A DNA stretch of 64,000 nt from GAS188 sp963713805 (GCA_963713805.1 CAVQNF010000025.1:62001-126000), one strand, 5' to 3'. Positions 23,234 to 35,116 are shown, counted from the first letter of the stretch. Notes: generated by a model from the sequence alone, not told the origin. Numbers and translations are program-made.

Positions 23234-23242
23234 GCGTCTCGC

Positions 23243-24076
23243 GTGAGCTTCGAGAGCCGCGCCTTGCGCCATCCGAGCTTCGCCATCGGATCGGCGCTCG
23301 TCGTCCTGCTCGTGGCGACGGCGGCCCTGTCGCTTCTGTGGACGCCCTGGCCGCCAGGAGAGATGGACATTCCCCATAAGCTCGCCTTGCCTTCCGCAGA
23401 ACATTGGTTCGGCACGGATTCGCTCGGACGCGACGTCGCCTCGCTGATCATGGCCGGTGCGCGCAACTCGATCCTCGTCGGCGTGATCGCGGTGGCGATC
23501 GGCCTCGTCCTCGGCACGGCCGTCGGCACGCTCGCCGCGGCCGTCAAGGGCTGGGTCGAGGAGGTCGCGATGCGGCTTTCCGATTTCACCTTCGCGTTTC
23601 CGGCGATCCTTTCCGCCATCATGCTGACCGCGCTCTTCGGGCCGGGCATCGTGAATTCGATCATCGCCATCGGCATCTTCAACATACCGGTCTTCGCGCG
23701 CGTGACGCGCGCCTCGGCGAACGCGGTATGGACGCGTGAGTTCATCCTCGCGGCGCGCGTCGCCGGCAAGAGCCGATTGCAGATCACGCTCGAGCATGTG
23801 CTGCCCAACATCTTCCCCGTGATCATCGTGCAGGCGACGATCCAATTCGCGACCGCGATCCTGGCCGAGGCCGCGCTCTCCTATCTCGGGCTCGGCACCC
23901 AGCCGCCGCAACCCTCCTGGGGCCGCATGCTGAACGAGGCACAGACGCTGATGTTCCAGGCGCCACGGCTCGCCATCTATCCCGGCATCGCCATCGCGCT
24001 CTCCGTGCTCGGCCTCAACCTCGTGGGCGACGGCATGCGTGATCTTCTCGATCCCCGATTGGCGCGCAGGCGATAG
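23243..24076 (+). CDS. peptide/nickel-type ABC transporter permease (DppC family)
   Basis: 277 residues, intact, starting at GTG 23243 nine bases after the dppB-like stop. The short cytoplasmic N-terminus is followed by a first helix ('SALVVLLVATAALSLLW'). 'HWFGTDSLGRDVASLIMAGA' is the family signature; 'REFILAARVAGKSRLQITLE' is the coupling loop, and 'AALSYLGLGTQPPQPSWGRM' closes the core. It pairs with the DppB-like subunit to form the translocation pathway. Confidence 0.9.
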   Translation: MSFESRALRHPSFAIGSALVVLLVATAALSLLWTPWPPGEMDIPHKLALPSAEHWFGTDSLGRDVASLIMAGARNSILVGVIAVAIGLVLGTAVGTLAAAVKGWVEEVAMRLSDFTFAFPAILSAIMLTALFGPGIVNSIIAIGIFNIPVFARVTRASANAVWTREFILAARVAGKSRLQITLEHVLPNIFPVIIVQATIQFATAILAEAALSYLGLGTQPPQPSWGRMLNEAQTLMFQAPRLAIYPGIAIALSVLGLNLVGDGMRDLLDPRLARRR

Positions 24077-24083
24077 CGCTCCG

Positions 24084-25058
24084 ATGCCGCTTCTCGAAGT
24101 CGACGATCTGACCGTGAGCTTGAGCACCGCGCGCGGGCCGGCCGAGGCGGTGCGCGGCGTGAGCTTCGCGCTCGACCGCGGCGAGACGCTCGGCCTCGTG
24201 GGCGAATCGGGCTCGGGCAAATCGATGACCGCGCTCGCCATTCTGGGCTTGCTGCCCGAGGGCGCAAGAACCGAAGGCAGGGTGCGCTTCGACGGCCTCG
24301 ATCTCCTGACGCTTGCCGAGGCAGGGCTTTGCCGGGTGCGCGGGGACCGAATCGGCGTCGTCTTCCAGGAGCCGATGACGGCGCTCAATCCCTTGCACAG
24401 CATCGGCCGCCAGGTCGCCGAGACCTTGATGCTGCATCGGGGCATGAGCGCGCGAGCGCGCGCGACAGGAGGCGATTCGCCTCCTCGACCGCGTCGGCAT
24501 TCGCGATGCGGCGCGCCGCGTCGATGCCTATCCGCATCAGTTCTCCGGCGGACAGCGACAGCGCGTCACCATCGCCATCGCGCTCGCCTGCGGGCCGGAC
24601 CTCCTCATCGCCGACGAGCCGACCACCGCGCTCGACGTCACCATTCAGCGCCAGATCCTCGATCTCATCGCCGGCCTCGTCGAGGAGGATGGAATGGCGC
24701 TCCTGATGATCTCGCATGACCTCGGCGTGATCGCCGAGAACGTCGAGCGCACGCTCGTGATGTATGGCGGCGCCATCGTCGAGGAGGGTCCGACGCAGGG
24801 CGTGTTCGCGAGGCCCTCCCATCCTTACACGCAAGGCTTGTTCGGCGCCCGTCCGAGGCTCGGGGCGGGGCGAGGCGCGAAGCTCGCGACCATCAAAGGC
24901 ACGGTGCCCGAGCTCGTCGACATGCCGCCCGGATGTCCCTTCGCGGGGCGCTGTCCGCTCACCATCGAGGCCTGCGACGCGGCGCTGCCGCCCCCGGCCG
25001 AGCTCTCGCCCGCCCATGCGGCGCGCTGCATCAGGCTCGACGTCGCCGCGGGGGCGAC

Positions 25059-25062
<4 letters not shown>
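24084..25062 (+). CDS. peptide ABC transporter ATP-binding protein (DppD family, frameshifted)
   Basis: About 325 residues after correcting one extra base near 24460. Walker A is 'GLVGESGSGKSMTALAILG', the Q-loop 'GVVFQEPMTALNPLHS', the ABC signature 'HQFSGGQRQRVTIAIALAC', Walker B 'LLIADEPTTALDV' and the His switch 'LLMISHDLGVIAENV'. A C-terminal oligopeptide-transporter domain with clustered Cys ('PPGCPFAGRCPLTIEACDAA') marks the DppD/OppD class, which often binds an Fe-S cluster there. The stop overlaps the ATG of the next gene. Confidence 0.88.
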
Positions 25063-26058
<996 letters not shown>

Positions 26059-26091
26059 TGGCGAGGCGCGGCCCGACAGGACCGCGCTCGA

Positions 26092-29081
26092 TCAGAACCG
26101 CATCCGCATGCCGCCCGAGACCGAGTGCTCCTGGAGCTTGGCGGTGAGCTTGCCGTCGTAATCGAGGAAGACCTTCGCGTCCTTTGAAATATCGGCACTT
26201 ACGCCCGCGCCGATGAGGGCGCTGTCGCGGCCGAAATTGATGCCCGTCGTCGAGAAGGCGCTTCCCGGCACGCCCAGGAGCGAGCCGCCGATCGTCTGCG
26301 AGGCATCGAGGAACTCATGATTCCAGCCGATGCGAAGCTCGGGCACGACGAAGCCGTGTGCTCCCACGCTCATCTTGGATGTGAGGCGAAGGCCAAGCGT
26401 GGTCGCGAAGGAGTTGCTCGTCGGCCACATTCGCGGCGAGCGCCCCGAAGCCGCCCGTCTCATTGAAGCTGTCGCTACGCGCGGTCACATAGTCCAAGGC
26501 GGCGTAGGGTGTGACGCTGAGGTTCCGGCCAGCCAGGCCCGCCGGCAAGAGCCAATGATAACCCGCCTCCGCATGGCCTTGATAGCTTTGCCCCGTGGGA
26601 GTCGAGGTCGCGGCGCCGGGAGCCCGACGGATGCAAGTTGCCGCGTCGTCGAAAAATTGTTGATGCTCACCACCCCGCTTCCGAGCGCATACCACGGGCC
26701 TCCCGCCCATCCCGCATAGGCGGCGCCCTGGTAGGAGCTTCCCGTCGTGTGCGAGCCGTCCTTGAAGCTCGCGGTGCTTTCGACGTAAGTGCCGGCAAGG
26801 CCGAGCACGACGCCATTGCCGAAGCGCCAATCGAAGCCGCCGATGAGCGGCGCGCCGCGATTGACATCGTAACCTGTGCCCGTGCCCGAGGCGCTGCCGA
26901 ACTGGTCATAGCCGCGCGCCCAGAAATCCAATTCTCCGACCGGGGCCGCGGCACGCGTGGTGCGCCTCGCGGCCGCGGCGTTCGGCGGCCCATCCCCCAG
27001 CACGCCGCCGCTCGCGACGAGCCGATCCTGGACGCTTGCGTGAGCACCTGAGGCGCGTCGAGCCCAAGGCGAAGATCCTGGGTCAGGTCCTGCGCGCTCG
27101 CCGCGAGGCCCGTTCTGCTCAGCGACACCGTTGCGTCGAGCGCGTTCGGCGTCGTCGCATCGGGCGTGAGCGTTACTCCGAGAAGCGAGGTCGTCGTGGT
27201 GACGGAGGCGAAGCTCCCGTTGATCGCGTTCGTCGCCGTGATGATGTTCCGGAAGATCGTCGGGGTCGTGGCGAAGAGCGAAGAGGCTGCCTTGCGGGAC
27301 GAATTGCAAGGCGCCGCCGCGCAGGTTGATGGTGCCGGCCGAGACGGTCGGGAAGCCGCCGGGCGCAATGCTCGTCGTGACGCCGAGCACGAGCGTGCCT
27401 CCGGTCTGGTTGAACGTGCCCGAAGCCGAGCGATGCTTTGGCCGGGCGCCAGCACGATGCGCCCGCCGGTCAGGTTGAGCACATCGCCATTGGCATTGCC
27501 CGAGCCGATGACGCTGCCGTTGAGCGCGCCGCCTGCTTGCGTCACCATCGTGGCCCCGCCGACCTCTTGTGACAGGTCGATCGCGGCGGTCGATCCCGTG
27601 ATCGAGCCCGTATTGATGACGCCGCCCGCCACGGGGGTGAGGATCTTGATGCCGACGCCGGTCGCGCCATTCACGCCGGTCGCGGTGATCGTGCCGGAAT
27701 TGGAGACCGCGCCCGTGAAAACCCCGGTCTGCACCACCTGATCGGCGGTGTTGCCGATCTGGATGCCGAAAGCGCTCACCCCGCCGCCGTTGGCCGTCGC
27801 CGTGATCGTGCCCGTGTTGGAGACGTTGCCCGCGAAGGTGCCTTGCGTCGTCGTCACGCCGGCAAGCTGCGCGGGATTGGTGAAATTGACCGCGATGCCT
27901 GCGGCGTTGCCGCTGCCGGCGCCCGTGGCGTTCACCGTGATCGTCCCGCTGTTCGCGATCGAGCTGCGCGAAGACGCCTCCGGTCGAGCTGCTGTTGGCG
28001 AGCGCGGCGTTGCCATTTTGCACCTCGGCTATTCCTCCCGCCATCGGCCGCGGCGAGAATGCCGACCGCGAACACCTTGGCCCGGAGTTGGCGGCGTTCA
28101 CGGTGATGCTGCCGGAGTTGAGGATGTTGCCGGTGAAAGTGCCGCCTGTGGCGAGAGCATTCGCGGTCGGGACGCCGCCGCCTTGCGCGACGATCTGGAC
28201 GCCGAAGCCGGTCGCGGCCTGGATTTGGGAATTCGCGCTCGCGTTCACCGAGATGCTCCCGCGAAGAGCCAAATCCCCGCTGAAGACGCTGCCGGCGAAG
28301 TTGCCGCCGGCATTTGCGTTCGCCTGCGCTCCCTCGGCCGTGAGCGCGATGCCGCTTGCCTGCGCGCCTTGATTCGAGCCGGTGACCTGCGCCGAGATGT
28401 TTCCCGTGTTGGAAACGCCGCCGGAAAAATTTCCTCCCTGGACAAGGATGCCGGTCGCAAAAGCCGGGCCGAGGTGGTTTGTTGGCCGCTCACGCTGACG
28501 GCGCCCGCATTGTTGATGCCGCCCGAGAATTGGCTGGTGCCTCCGAAGACCGCGATGGCGTTGACATCGGCCAAGGTACCCACGGCCGTGGTTGTCGTGC
28601 TGGCGGTGATCTTCCCATTGTTGGTGACGCCGCCCGAGACCGTGTCTTCGCCTATGGAGAGGGCGGTGACCTGTCCCGCGCCGCTCGCGGTGATCACGCC
28701 GTTTTGGCCATTGGCGATGCCATTGAAGATCGTGTTCGCTGGGCCGATGTTCACTCCCCGGGCATTGGTGCCGCTCGAGCTGATCGTGCCGTTATTGGAG
28801 ATGCCGCCTCCGACCGTGCTCGTCGCGATCGAGAGAACGCTCGGCATCGCGGCGCTGATCGTCCCGGCATTGCTGACGGCGCCGGTGACGGTGGAGCCGG
28901 AGATGACGATCGAGGTCGTCGCTTGGCCCTGGGGGTTCGCGACGCTCGAGACCGTCATGTTGGTGATGCTTTGTCCGGCACTCGCCGGCAAGGGGTTGCC
29001 GAGAAGGAGGGCCGCGACCGAGGTGGTGGCGAGAAGCGAAGGCGCGACGCCCCGCCATGAAACGAACGAAGATAGCGTCAC
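26092..29081 (-). CDS. autotransporter with repeat-rich passenger and C-terminal beta-barrel (frameshifted)
   Basis: About 990 residues. The signal peptide ends 'ALLLGNPLPASA'. The passenger is a chain of imperfect repeats of about 35-45 residues with the core 'G-x-V-x-N-x-GTIT-x-T' ('GGISNNGTISS', 'GAVSNSGTITATGVNG', 'GGVINTGSITG'), expected to form a beta-helix. The last third reads as an autotransporter barrel: 'FWARGYDQFGSASGTGTGYD', then 'GGFDWRFGNGVVLGLAGTY', ending 'LQEHSVSGGMRMRF' with the terminal Phe typical of BamA substrates. At least six frame changes occur, mostly in the passenger. It would present the passenger on the cell surface, perhaps for adhesion; the function is unknown. 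Single gene, convergent with the dpp-like operon. Confidence 0.8.
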
Positions 29082-29482
29082 GGAATAGCCCCTCTCGCAT
29101 ATTGGCGGAACGAGCGTTTGCTCAACTCTCGTTTTCGTCGGTTAAGGCTAATTATCCGTTTATTGGTTAATTAGCGTTAAACGAGCCTTTGCGAGGCCAG
29201 AGTCCAAATGGGCTTCGCTTTTGGGTTTTTGCGGGCTTTCGTTTCCGTGGGCTTCGTTGCGCGTCCGGGGCGCTTCGACGGCCGGCAGGCGACACGGGCG
29301 TTGAAGTGCCCGGACAGGCACGAAGACGCAGAGGCCGCACCCGGCGGCACGAGCCCGTTAACCCGCGTTGATCAGCAGAAGATGCCGCCGTGACCGCGGC
29401 GGCCGGAGGGTTTCCCACCGAATCTGTGGTCTTCCCCACGACACCCCCTTAGTTACGCGTCCTGCACCTGCTAAAAAGAGGG
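29082..29482. other. divergent intergenic region between the autotransporter gene and mutS
   Basis: The 401 bp begin (29120-29185) with a sharply AT-rich patch that carries a large inverted repeat (separate entry) and presumably the autotransporter promoter. The rest is GC-rich without recognisable signals; no gene is supported. Confidence 0.5.
29142..29180. promoter_or_regulatory. 13-bp inverted repeat upstream of the autotransporter gene
   Basis: TTAAGGCTAATTA (29142-29154), a 13-bp spacer and TAATTAGCGTTAA (29168-29180) match in 12 of 13 pairs. It lies 61-99 bp upstream of the autotransporter start in an AT-rich island. The right arm and neighbouring base contain TTAA-N6-TTAA, close to a CtrA-type half-site pair. 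It is likely an operator for a dimeric regulator; its identity is unknown. Confidence 0.5.
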
Positions 29483-32209
29483 ATGCACGCGCCCTCGCCA
29501 GCGATTCCATCCTCGGGAAAGGCCGAGACCGCCTCGCCCGTCATTTCGCCCGTCATGGCGCAGTTCGTCGAGATCAAGGCCGCCAATCCCGATTGCCTTC
29601 TCTTCTATCGGATGGGCGATTTCTACGAGCTGTTCTTCGAGGATGCCGAGATCGCCAGTCGCGCGCTCGGCATCGTGCTGACCAAGCGCGGACGGCACAA
29701 CGGCGTGGACATCCCGATGTGCGGCGTCCCGGTGCACCGCGCCGACGAATATCTGCAGCGGCTCATCGCGCAGGGCCATCGGGTCGCCGTCTGCGAGCAG
29801 CTCGAGGACCCGGCCGAGGCGCGAAAGCGCGGCTCGAAATCCGTCGTTCGGCGCGACGTCACCCGGCTCGTGACCCCGGGCACGATCACCGAGGATGCGC
29901 TTCTCGATCCTTCGCGCGCCAACACGCTCGTCGCCATTGCGCGAGTGCGGGCCTCGGACGGCCCCTGGACCTACGGAGTTGCCGCCCTCGACATCTCGAC
30001 CGGCGCATTCGAGCTCGCCGAGGCCTCTCCGGCCGGGCTCGCCGCGGAGATCGCCCGCTTCGAGCCGCGCGAGATCATCGTTCCCGAGGCGGTGCATGAA
30101 GACCCCGCGCTTGCGCCCTTATGGGCCGAAGTGCGCGCGCCCATCGCGCCGCAACCGCGCGAAGGCATCGATGCGGGGACGGCGGCCGGCCGGCTCGCTG
30201 CCTATTTCGACGTAGCGACCGTCGATGCCTTCGGGGAATTCTCGCGCCCCGAGCTCGCGGCCGCCGGCGCCGCCATCACCTATGTCGAGCGCACGCAGCG
30301 CGGGGCGCGTCCGCCGCTTTCCATTCCCGTGCGGGCGAGCGAGACCGGCGCCATGCGCATCGACGCCGCGACGCGCGCCAATCTGGAGCTTTCCCGCACG
30401 CTGTCGGGGGAGCGCGACGGCAGCCTCCTTTCGGCCATCGATCGCTGCGCCACGGGCGCGGGCTCTCGCCTCCTCGCCGCGCGGCTGGCGAGCCCCCTCG
30501 TCGACCCGGCGGGGATCAGCGCAAGGCTCGACGCGGTCGCCTTCTTCGTGGATAGGCCGGAGCTTCGCGCCGAAATTCGTGCGCGCCTGCGGCGCATCCC
30601 CGACCTGTTGCGGGCTTTGACGCGGATCGCGCTCGATCGCGCCGGGCCACGCGACCTCGCAGCGATCGGACAGGCCCTCGACGAAGCACAGGCCGTCGCG
30701 CTCATGCTCGCCACATCCGGCACCGAGGGGAGCGCGGCGGTCGATGCGGCGCGGCAAGCGATGCTGCACGCCGACCCCGAGCTGGCGCGGCGAGATCGCG
30801 ACGGCGCTGGCCGACGAGCTGCCGCTTCTCAAGCGCGACGGCGGCTTCGTTCGCGCGGGCCACGACGGCGCGCTCGACGAGACGCGCGCGCTTCGCGACG
30901 AAAGCCGCCGCGTCGTGGCCGCCCTCCAGGCGCGCTATGCCGATGAGACGGACTGCCGAACGCTGCGCATCAAGCACAACAACATGCTCGGCTTCTTCGT
31001 CGAGGTCCCCCAGCTTGCCGGAGAACGCTTCCTCCGGGCGCCCTTGGCGGGGACTTTCGTGCATCGCCAGACCATGGCGGACGCCATGCGCTTCTCGACC
31101 GTCGAGCTCGGCGAGCTCGAAAGCAAGATCGCTTCGGCCGGCGAAAAGGCCCTGGCGCTCGAGCTTGCGACCTTCGCGCGGCTCGCGGCGGGCATCGTCG
31201 AAGCGCGAGCGGCGATCGAAGCCGTGGCGCGCGCCATCGCCGCCGTCGACGTGGCGGCCGCGCTCGCCGACCTCGCCGCCGATCTCGGCTGGGTGAGGCC
31301 CACGGTCGACCCTAGCCTCTCCTTCGAGATCACGGGCGGCCGGCATCCGGTGGTCGAGGCCGCGCTGCGGCGTGAGGGCAAGAGCTTTGTGGCGAATGCC
31401 TGCGACCTGTCTCCTCCGCAAGGCGCGGCCGCGGGCCGGATCGCGATCGTCACCGGTCCCAACATGGCCGGCAAATCCACCTACCTGCGGCAGAGCGCGC
31501 TGATCGCCATTCTGGCCCAGATCGGTTCCTATGTGCCGGCCGAGCGCGCGGTGATCGGCGTCGTGGACCAGCTGTTCTCGCGCGTCGGCGCGGCCGACGA
31601 TCTGGCGCGCGGCCGCTCGACCTTCATGGTCGAGATGATCGAGACGGCCGCCATCCTCAACCAGGCGTCGTCGCGCGCTCTCGTCATCCTCGACGAGATC
31701 GGGCGCGGCACGGCGACCTTCGACGGGCTTTCGATCGCCTGGGCGACGCTCGAGCACCTGCACGAGGCCAACCGCTGCCGCGCGCTTGTTCGCCACGCAT
31801 TTCCATGAGCTCACGGCGCTCGCCGGACGTTTGACCCGCCTCGTCAATCTCACGAGCCGGGTACGCGAATGGCAGGGCGACGTGGTGTTCCTGCATGAGA
31901 TCGTCGCCGGAGCGGCGGATCGAAGCTACGGCGTACAGGTGGCGCGGCTCGCGGGGTTGCCGGCCTCGGTCATTGCGCGGGCGAAATCGATTCTCGGCGA
32001 GCCTGGAGCGCAGCGAACGCGAGAAGCCGGCCGCGAAGCTCATCGAGGAGCTGCCGCTTTTCGCGGCGACGGCGCCGGCCGCTCCCGCCCGGGAGAAGCA
32101 CGACCGCCTTCGCGAAGCGCTTACGGCCGTCAATCCCGACGAGCTCTCGCCGCGAGAGGCGCTCGAGGCGCTGTATCGGCTCAAGACGCTCGCGCGCGAT
32201 CCGTCCTGA
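29483..32209 (+). CDS. mutS: DNA mismatch repair protein MutS (frameshifted in this sequence)
   Basis: About 907 residues. MutS recognises mismatches and starts repair with MutL. The mismatch-binding domain has the Phe-x-Glu motif region 'LLFYRMGDFYELFFEDAEIA'. The core includes 'LRIKHNNMLGFFVEVP' and the ATPase 'IVTGPNMAGKSTYLRQSAL' (Walker A), 'SRVGAADDLARGRSTFMVEM', 'LVILDEIGRGTATFDGLSIA' (Walker B) and 'FATHFHELTALAGRL'. Three breaks occur, each explained by one extra base: GCGCGGCGAG near 30790, GCTTGTTC near 31786 and CTCGGCGAG near 31996. The C-terminus then ends at 32209. M1 or the internal 'MAQFVEIKAANPDC' may be the start. Single gene. Confidence 0.95.
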
Positions 32210-32397
32210 GGGCGGATTTCATCCCGGGCCAGAATCGCACGGCGGCTGCTTCAATTCCCCCCAATCATCGGAAAGTGGAGAATTGGAGGTGACAGGCGCA
32301 CACCATCGATCATCCCATGGGGGCGATCGGGAAGCCATTCTCACGGAACCGAAGGTTGCGGGCGGCGTTTTCGTGCGGGATGCAATGGAGATGCGAC

Positions 32398-32772
32398 ATG
32401 GACAAGACAATCGTCGGGCTGATCGGAGCCATCTCCGCCTTGGCGACGGTCGATGCGGCGCAGGCGGCGACACCGACCTCTCCGAAGTTGGACGAGGTCA
32501 TGACCGCGCGCACTTTCGGGGATCTGCTCGAGCCCATTCCCAATGCGCTTGCGCTGCTACAGGCGTCCGACGAAGCCAAGGCGAAAACGGGAGCGAATGC
32601 CGAGAGCGACAATGTGAAGGTGGCGCAGTTCTTCTATCACCATCACCATCACCACCACCATCACCACCACCACCATTGGGGATGGGGCCCGCCGCGCCCC
32701 TATTATTACCCCCACCATCATCACCATCATCACCACCATCATTACGGGCCGATCTTTTATCGCGACCGCTGA
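32398..32772 (+). CDS. secreted His-rich protein
   Basis: 124 residues, starting at ATG 32398. A signal peptide 'MDKTIVGLIGAISALATVDA' ends with an AQA cleavage site. The mature part has 'TFGDLLEPIPNALALLQASD', then a run of 13 His, a Trp/Gly/Pro/Tyr-rich spacer ('WGWGPPRPYYYP'), a run of 10 His and 'YGPIFYRDR'. Such small exported His-rich proteins are common in Hyphomicrobiales, to my recollection. Metal binding (Ni, Zn, Cu or Co) in the periplasm is the obvious inference but is unproven. The runs are alternating CAC/CAT codons and could change length by slippage. An intrinsic terminator-like hairpin follows. Confidence 0.75.
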   Translation: MDKTIVGLIGAISALATVDAAQAATPTSPKLDEVMTARTFGDLLEPIPNALALLQASDEAKAKTGANAESDNVKVAQFFYHHHHHHHHHHHHHWGWGPPRPYYYPHHHHHHHHHHYGPIFYRDR

Positions 32773-32785
32773 GCCGCGCTTCAAA

Positions 32786-32822
32786 GACAAAGCCGGGGCT
32801 CGATCGCGTCGAGCCCCGCTTT
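32786..32822 (+). terminator. intrinsic terminator after the His-rich gene
   Basis: GGGGCTCGA (32795-32803), loop TCGCG and TCGAGCCCC (32809-32817) form a perfect 9-bp stem. The flanks AAAGC and GCTTT extend it, leaving a short T-run (3 T) only. It is probably used in both directions. Confidence 0.6.
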
Positions 32823-33046
32823 CGGCGTTCCAAGGAAGCTTCGAATACGGTTCACGGTTGTTGTCGCAAGAATAGTTCGATCTCGATGGTCCCGGGTCGA
32901 GCCTGAGTGGCCAAGGGCCGAATACGCTCACATGGAATGAGCGTCGCGGCCTTGATCCATTGTCTTGCCGCATCATCGCAAGAACAGTTCTCGTTTTGCC
33001 GAACATGCTCCAGCCCGCACCGCTCTCAGCCGCGCGGCGCTCTTCG

Positions 33047-33769
33047 TCAACCCGTCGTCTTCTTGGCCTTGGCGGCGCGAAGGATGTGGCGGTAGGTGCC
33101 GTCGAACACCGTGTTCGAAGCCGAGGTCCAGTGGGTGTCGGCCGACAGCGTTTGGCGGGCCTCGTGAATCCGCCTCGCCTTGAGCTCGCGTTCCGCCGCT
33201 TCCTCCTCGTCCATCTCGGCCAAGGTGAATTCCGCCTCGGCGGGCAGGACGATGATCTGCGCGAAGGGCTCTCCCGGCCTGAATATATGGGTTCGTCCTT
33301 CGGCCGGTGATTTGAAGACGATGAAGAACATCATCGGCCACCAGTTGCGCAAGAGCGCCGGCACGGCGATCGGCACCGTGTCGGTGCGGTCCGTGTAGAA
33401 GCGCGGATGCGGTTCGGTCCTGATGGCGAAGCCCTCGCCCGGGTCGAGATCGAGAAGGATTTGATAGGTGTAGAAATTATCTCCGAAATTCCTGAAGGGC
33501 GGCCACAGCACTCCGGTGTCGGGAGCGGGCCCGAAGTCTCCCGTGAGAAGGAGATGGCCGTCTCGCGTGGTGACGCTGAACTCGTTCTCATAAGGATAGA
33601 AGAGCTCGATCCCGTATTGGGCGCCCTCGGAAAAGGGCAGGCAATGCCACACATATTCATGCGAACCATCGACGCGCGGCTCGCGCTTGCCGGCCCAACC
33701 CGGGATTTCGAGCTTCGTCCGGCGCGGACGCAATCCCTCGATAAGGTGCCTGACTTTGACAATGCGCAT
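33047..33769 (-). CDS. hypothetical protein (possibly DUF6065-like)
   Basis: 240 residues, intact, starting 'MRIVKVRHLIEGLRPRRTKL' at ATG 33769 with GAGGGAG five bases upstream. It has many aromatic residues ('VWHCLPFSEGAQYGIELFYP', 'WWPMMFFIVFKSPAEG', 'PGEPFAQIIVLPAE') and a C-terminal basic/acidic helix ('MDEEEAAERELKARRIHEAR'). There is no signal peptide or membrane helix. The order 'CLP...P.GW/Y.L..P' then 'GEPFAQI' reminds me of DUF6065 proteins, but that is memory, not a search. The gene is divergent from pstS and shares with it a region holding a candidate PHO box, so phosphate control is possible. Confidence 0.65.
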   Translation of the reverse strand: MRIVKVRHLIEGLRPRRTKLEIPGWAGKREPRVDGSHEYVWHCLPFSEGAQYGIELFYPYENEFSVTTRDGHLLLTGDFGPAPDTGVLWPPFRNFGDNFYTYQILLDLDPGEGFAIRTEPHPRFYTDRTDTVPIAVPALLRNWWPMMFFIVFKSPAEGRTHIFRPGEPFAQIIVLPAEAEFTLAEMDEEEAAERELKARRIHEARQTLSADTHWTSASNTVFDGTYRHILRAAKAKKTTG

Positions 33770-33873
33770 GGAAGCTCCCTCGGAACGGCCGGTACGGATG
33801 ATGGCCCGCGTGTCAGCTCGCGGAACGTCGGCAAGAGGCAACAAGAGGCAAAAAGCTTAAGGGCTTTTCACGA

Positions 33874-33891
33874 ATTTCATCAAACTGTCAC
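33874..33891 (+). promoter_or_regulatory. candidate PHO box upstream of pstS
   Basis: ATTTCAT-CAAA-CTGTCAC fits the PhoB site design of two 7-bp half-sites (consensus CTGTCAT) 11 bp apart, with 5/7 and 6/7 matches. It lies 132 bp upstream of pstS and 105 bp upstream of the divergent unknown gene. PhoB binding under phosphate limitation is inferred. Confidence 0.5.
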
Positions 33892-34022
33892 CCAGGCTGG
33901 GTACGCCGCTCATGCAGAACGTGTCGGAGTGGCCAAACGTTCACGGATATCTTGAAAGAACCTTGTGAGGCCTTTGTCGTTATCCGACATGCTGCGCGCA
34001 ACAGACCTTCGGGAAGGCTCTC

Positions 34023-35084
34023 ATGTATAAGCAGGCAGCAAGGCTCGTCCGCGCCGCGGCGATCGTGGCGACCGCGATTTGCGCAATGCCATCCTCTGGC
34101 CCAGGCAGGCGATATCACCGGCGCCGGCTCGACATTCGTCTTTCCCATCGCCGCGAAATGGGCCGAGGCTCTACAAGGCCGAGACTGGCATCGGGCTGAA
34201 CTACCAGTCGATCGGCTCCGGCGGCGGGATCAAGCAGATCACCGCTCGCACCGTCGCCTTCGGCGCCTCGGACGTGCCGCTCACCGCGAAGGAGCTCGCC
34301 GCCGACGGCGATCTCATCCAATGGCCGATGGTGATGGGCGGCATCGTGCCGGTGGTGAATCTCGAGGGATTGCCCCGAATTCGCTCACCTTCGACGGCGC
34401 GACGCTCGCCAGGATCTTTCTTGGAGAGATCAAGAGCTGGGACGCGCCCGAGCTGAAGAAGCTCAATCCGGATGCCAAGCTGCCCGCGACGCCGATCCTC
34501 GTGGTGCATCGCGCCGACGGCTCCGGCACCACCTTCAACTTTACCAATTACCTTTCCAAGGTGAGCCCCGATTGGAAATCGAAGGTCGGCTCGTCGACTT
34601 CGGTCGAATGGCCGACAGGCCTCGGGGCCAAGGGCAATGAGGGCGTGGCGAACAATGTGGCGCAGACCAAGGGCGCGATCGGCTATGTCGAGACCGCCTA
34701 TCGCCAAGCAGAACAAGCTGACCACGATCAAGATGATCAACAAGGACGGCAAGGCCGTCGAGGCCAATGCGCAATCGGTGCAGGCCGCCGCCGCCGACGC
34801 GGATTGGGCGAAGATCGGACGGCTTTTACCTCATCATCACCGATCAGCCGGGTCCCGCCTCCTGGCCGATCTCGGCCTCGACCTTCATCCTGATGCCGAA
34901 GGAAGTGAAGGACGCGACCGCGTCGGGCGAAGCGTTGAAATTCTTCGCCTGGGCCTACAAGAACGGCGACAAGGCGGCCGACGAGCTCGATTATGTGGCC
35001 ATGCCGGCAAGCGTGAAGGATCTCGTGATGAAGAGCTGGAGCGCGATCAAGGGGCCCGACGGCAAGCCCTTTGCCGGCATGTGA
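34023..35084 (+). CDS. pstS: phosphate ABC transporter substrate-binding protein PstS (frameshifted)
   Basis: About 350 residues. The signal peptide 'MYKQAARLVRAAAIVATAIC' is followed, after frame correction, by 'GDITGAGSTFVFPIAAKWAE' and 'SIGSGGGIKQITARTVAFGA', which hold Ser/Gly/Asp phosphate ligands. Next come 'LVVHRADGSGTTFNFTNYLS', 'KGAIGYVETAY', 'GPASWPISASTFILMPKE' and the end 'GPDGKPFAGM'. At least five frame changes fall between 34100 and 34830. PstS is the periplasmic, high-affinity receptor of the pst system and is usually the most strongly phosphate-regulated gene; the PHO-box candidate and a downstream hairpin fit this. Confidence 0.9.
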
Positions 35085-35116
35085 TGGCGGCAAGCGCACG
35101 CAGCTTTGCTAACAGA

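Noticed and set aside
32638..32745. CAC/CAT triplet runs as a possible CRISPR or microsatellite array
   Set aside because: They are in frame within a protein with a signal peptide and encode His runs; there are no spacers. No CRISPR array was seen anywhere in the window.
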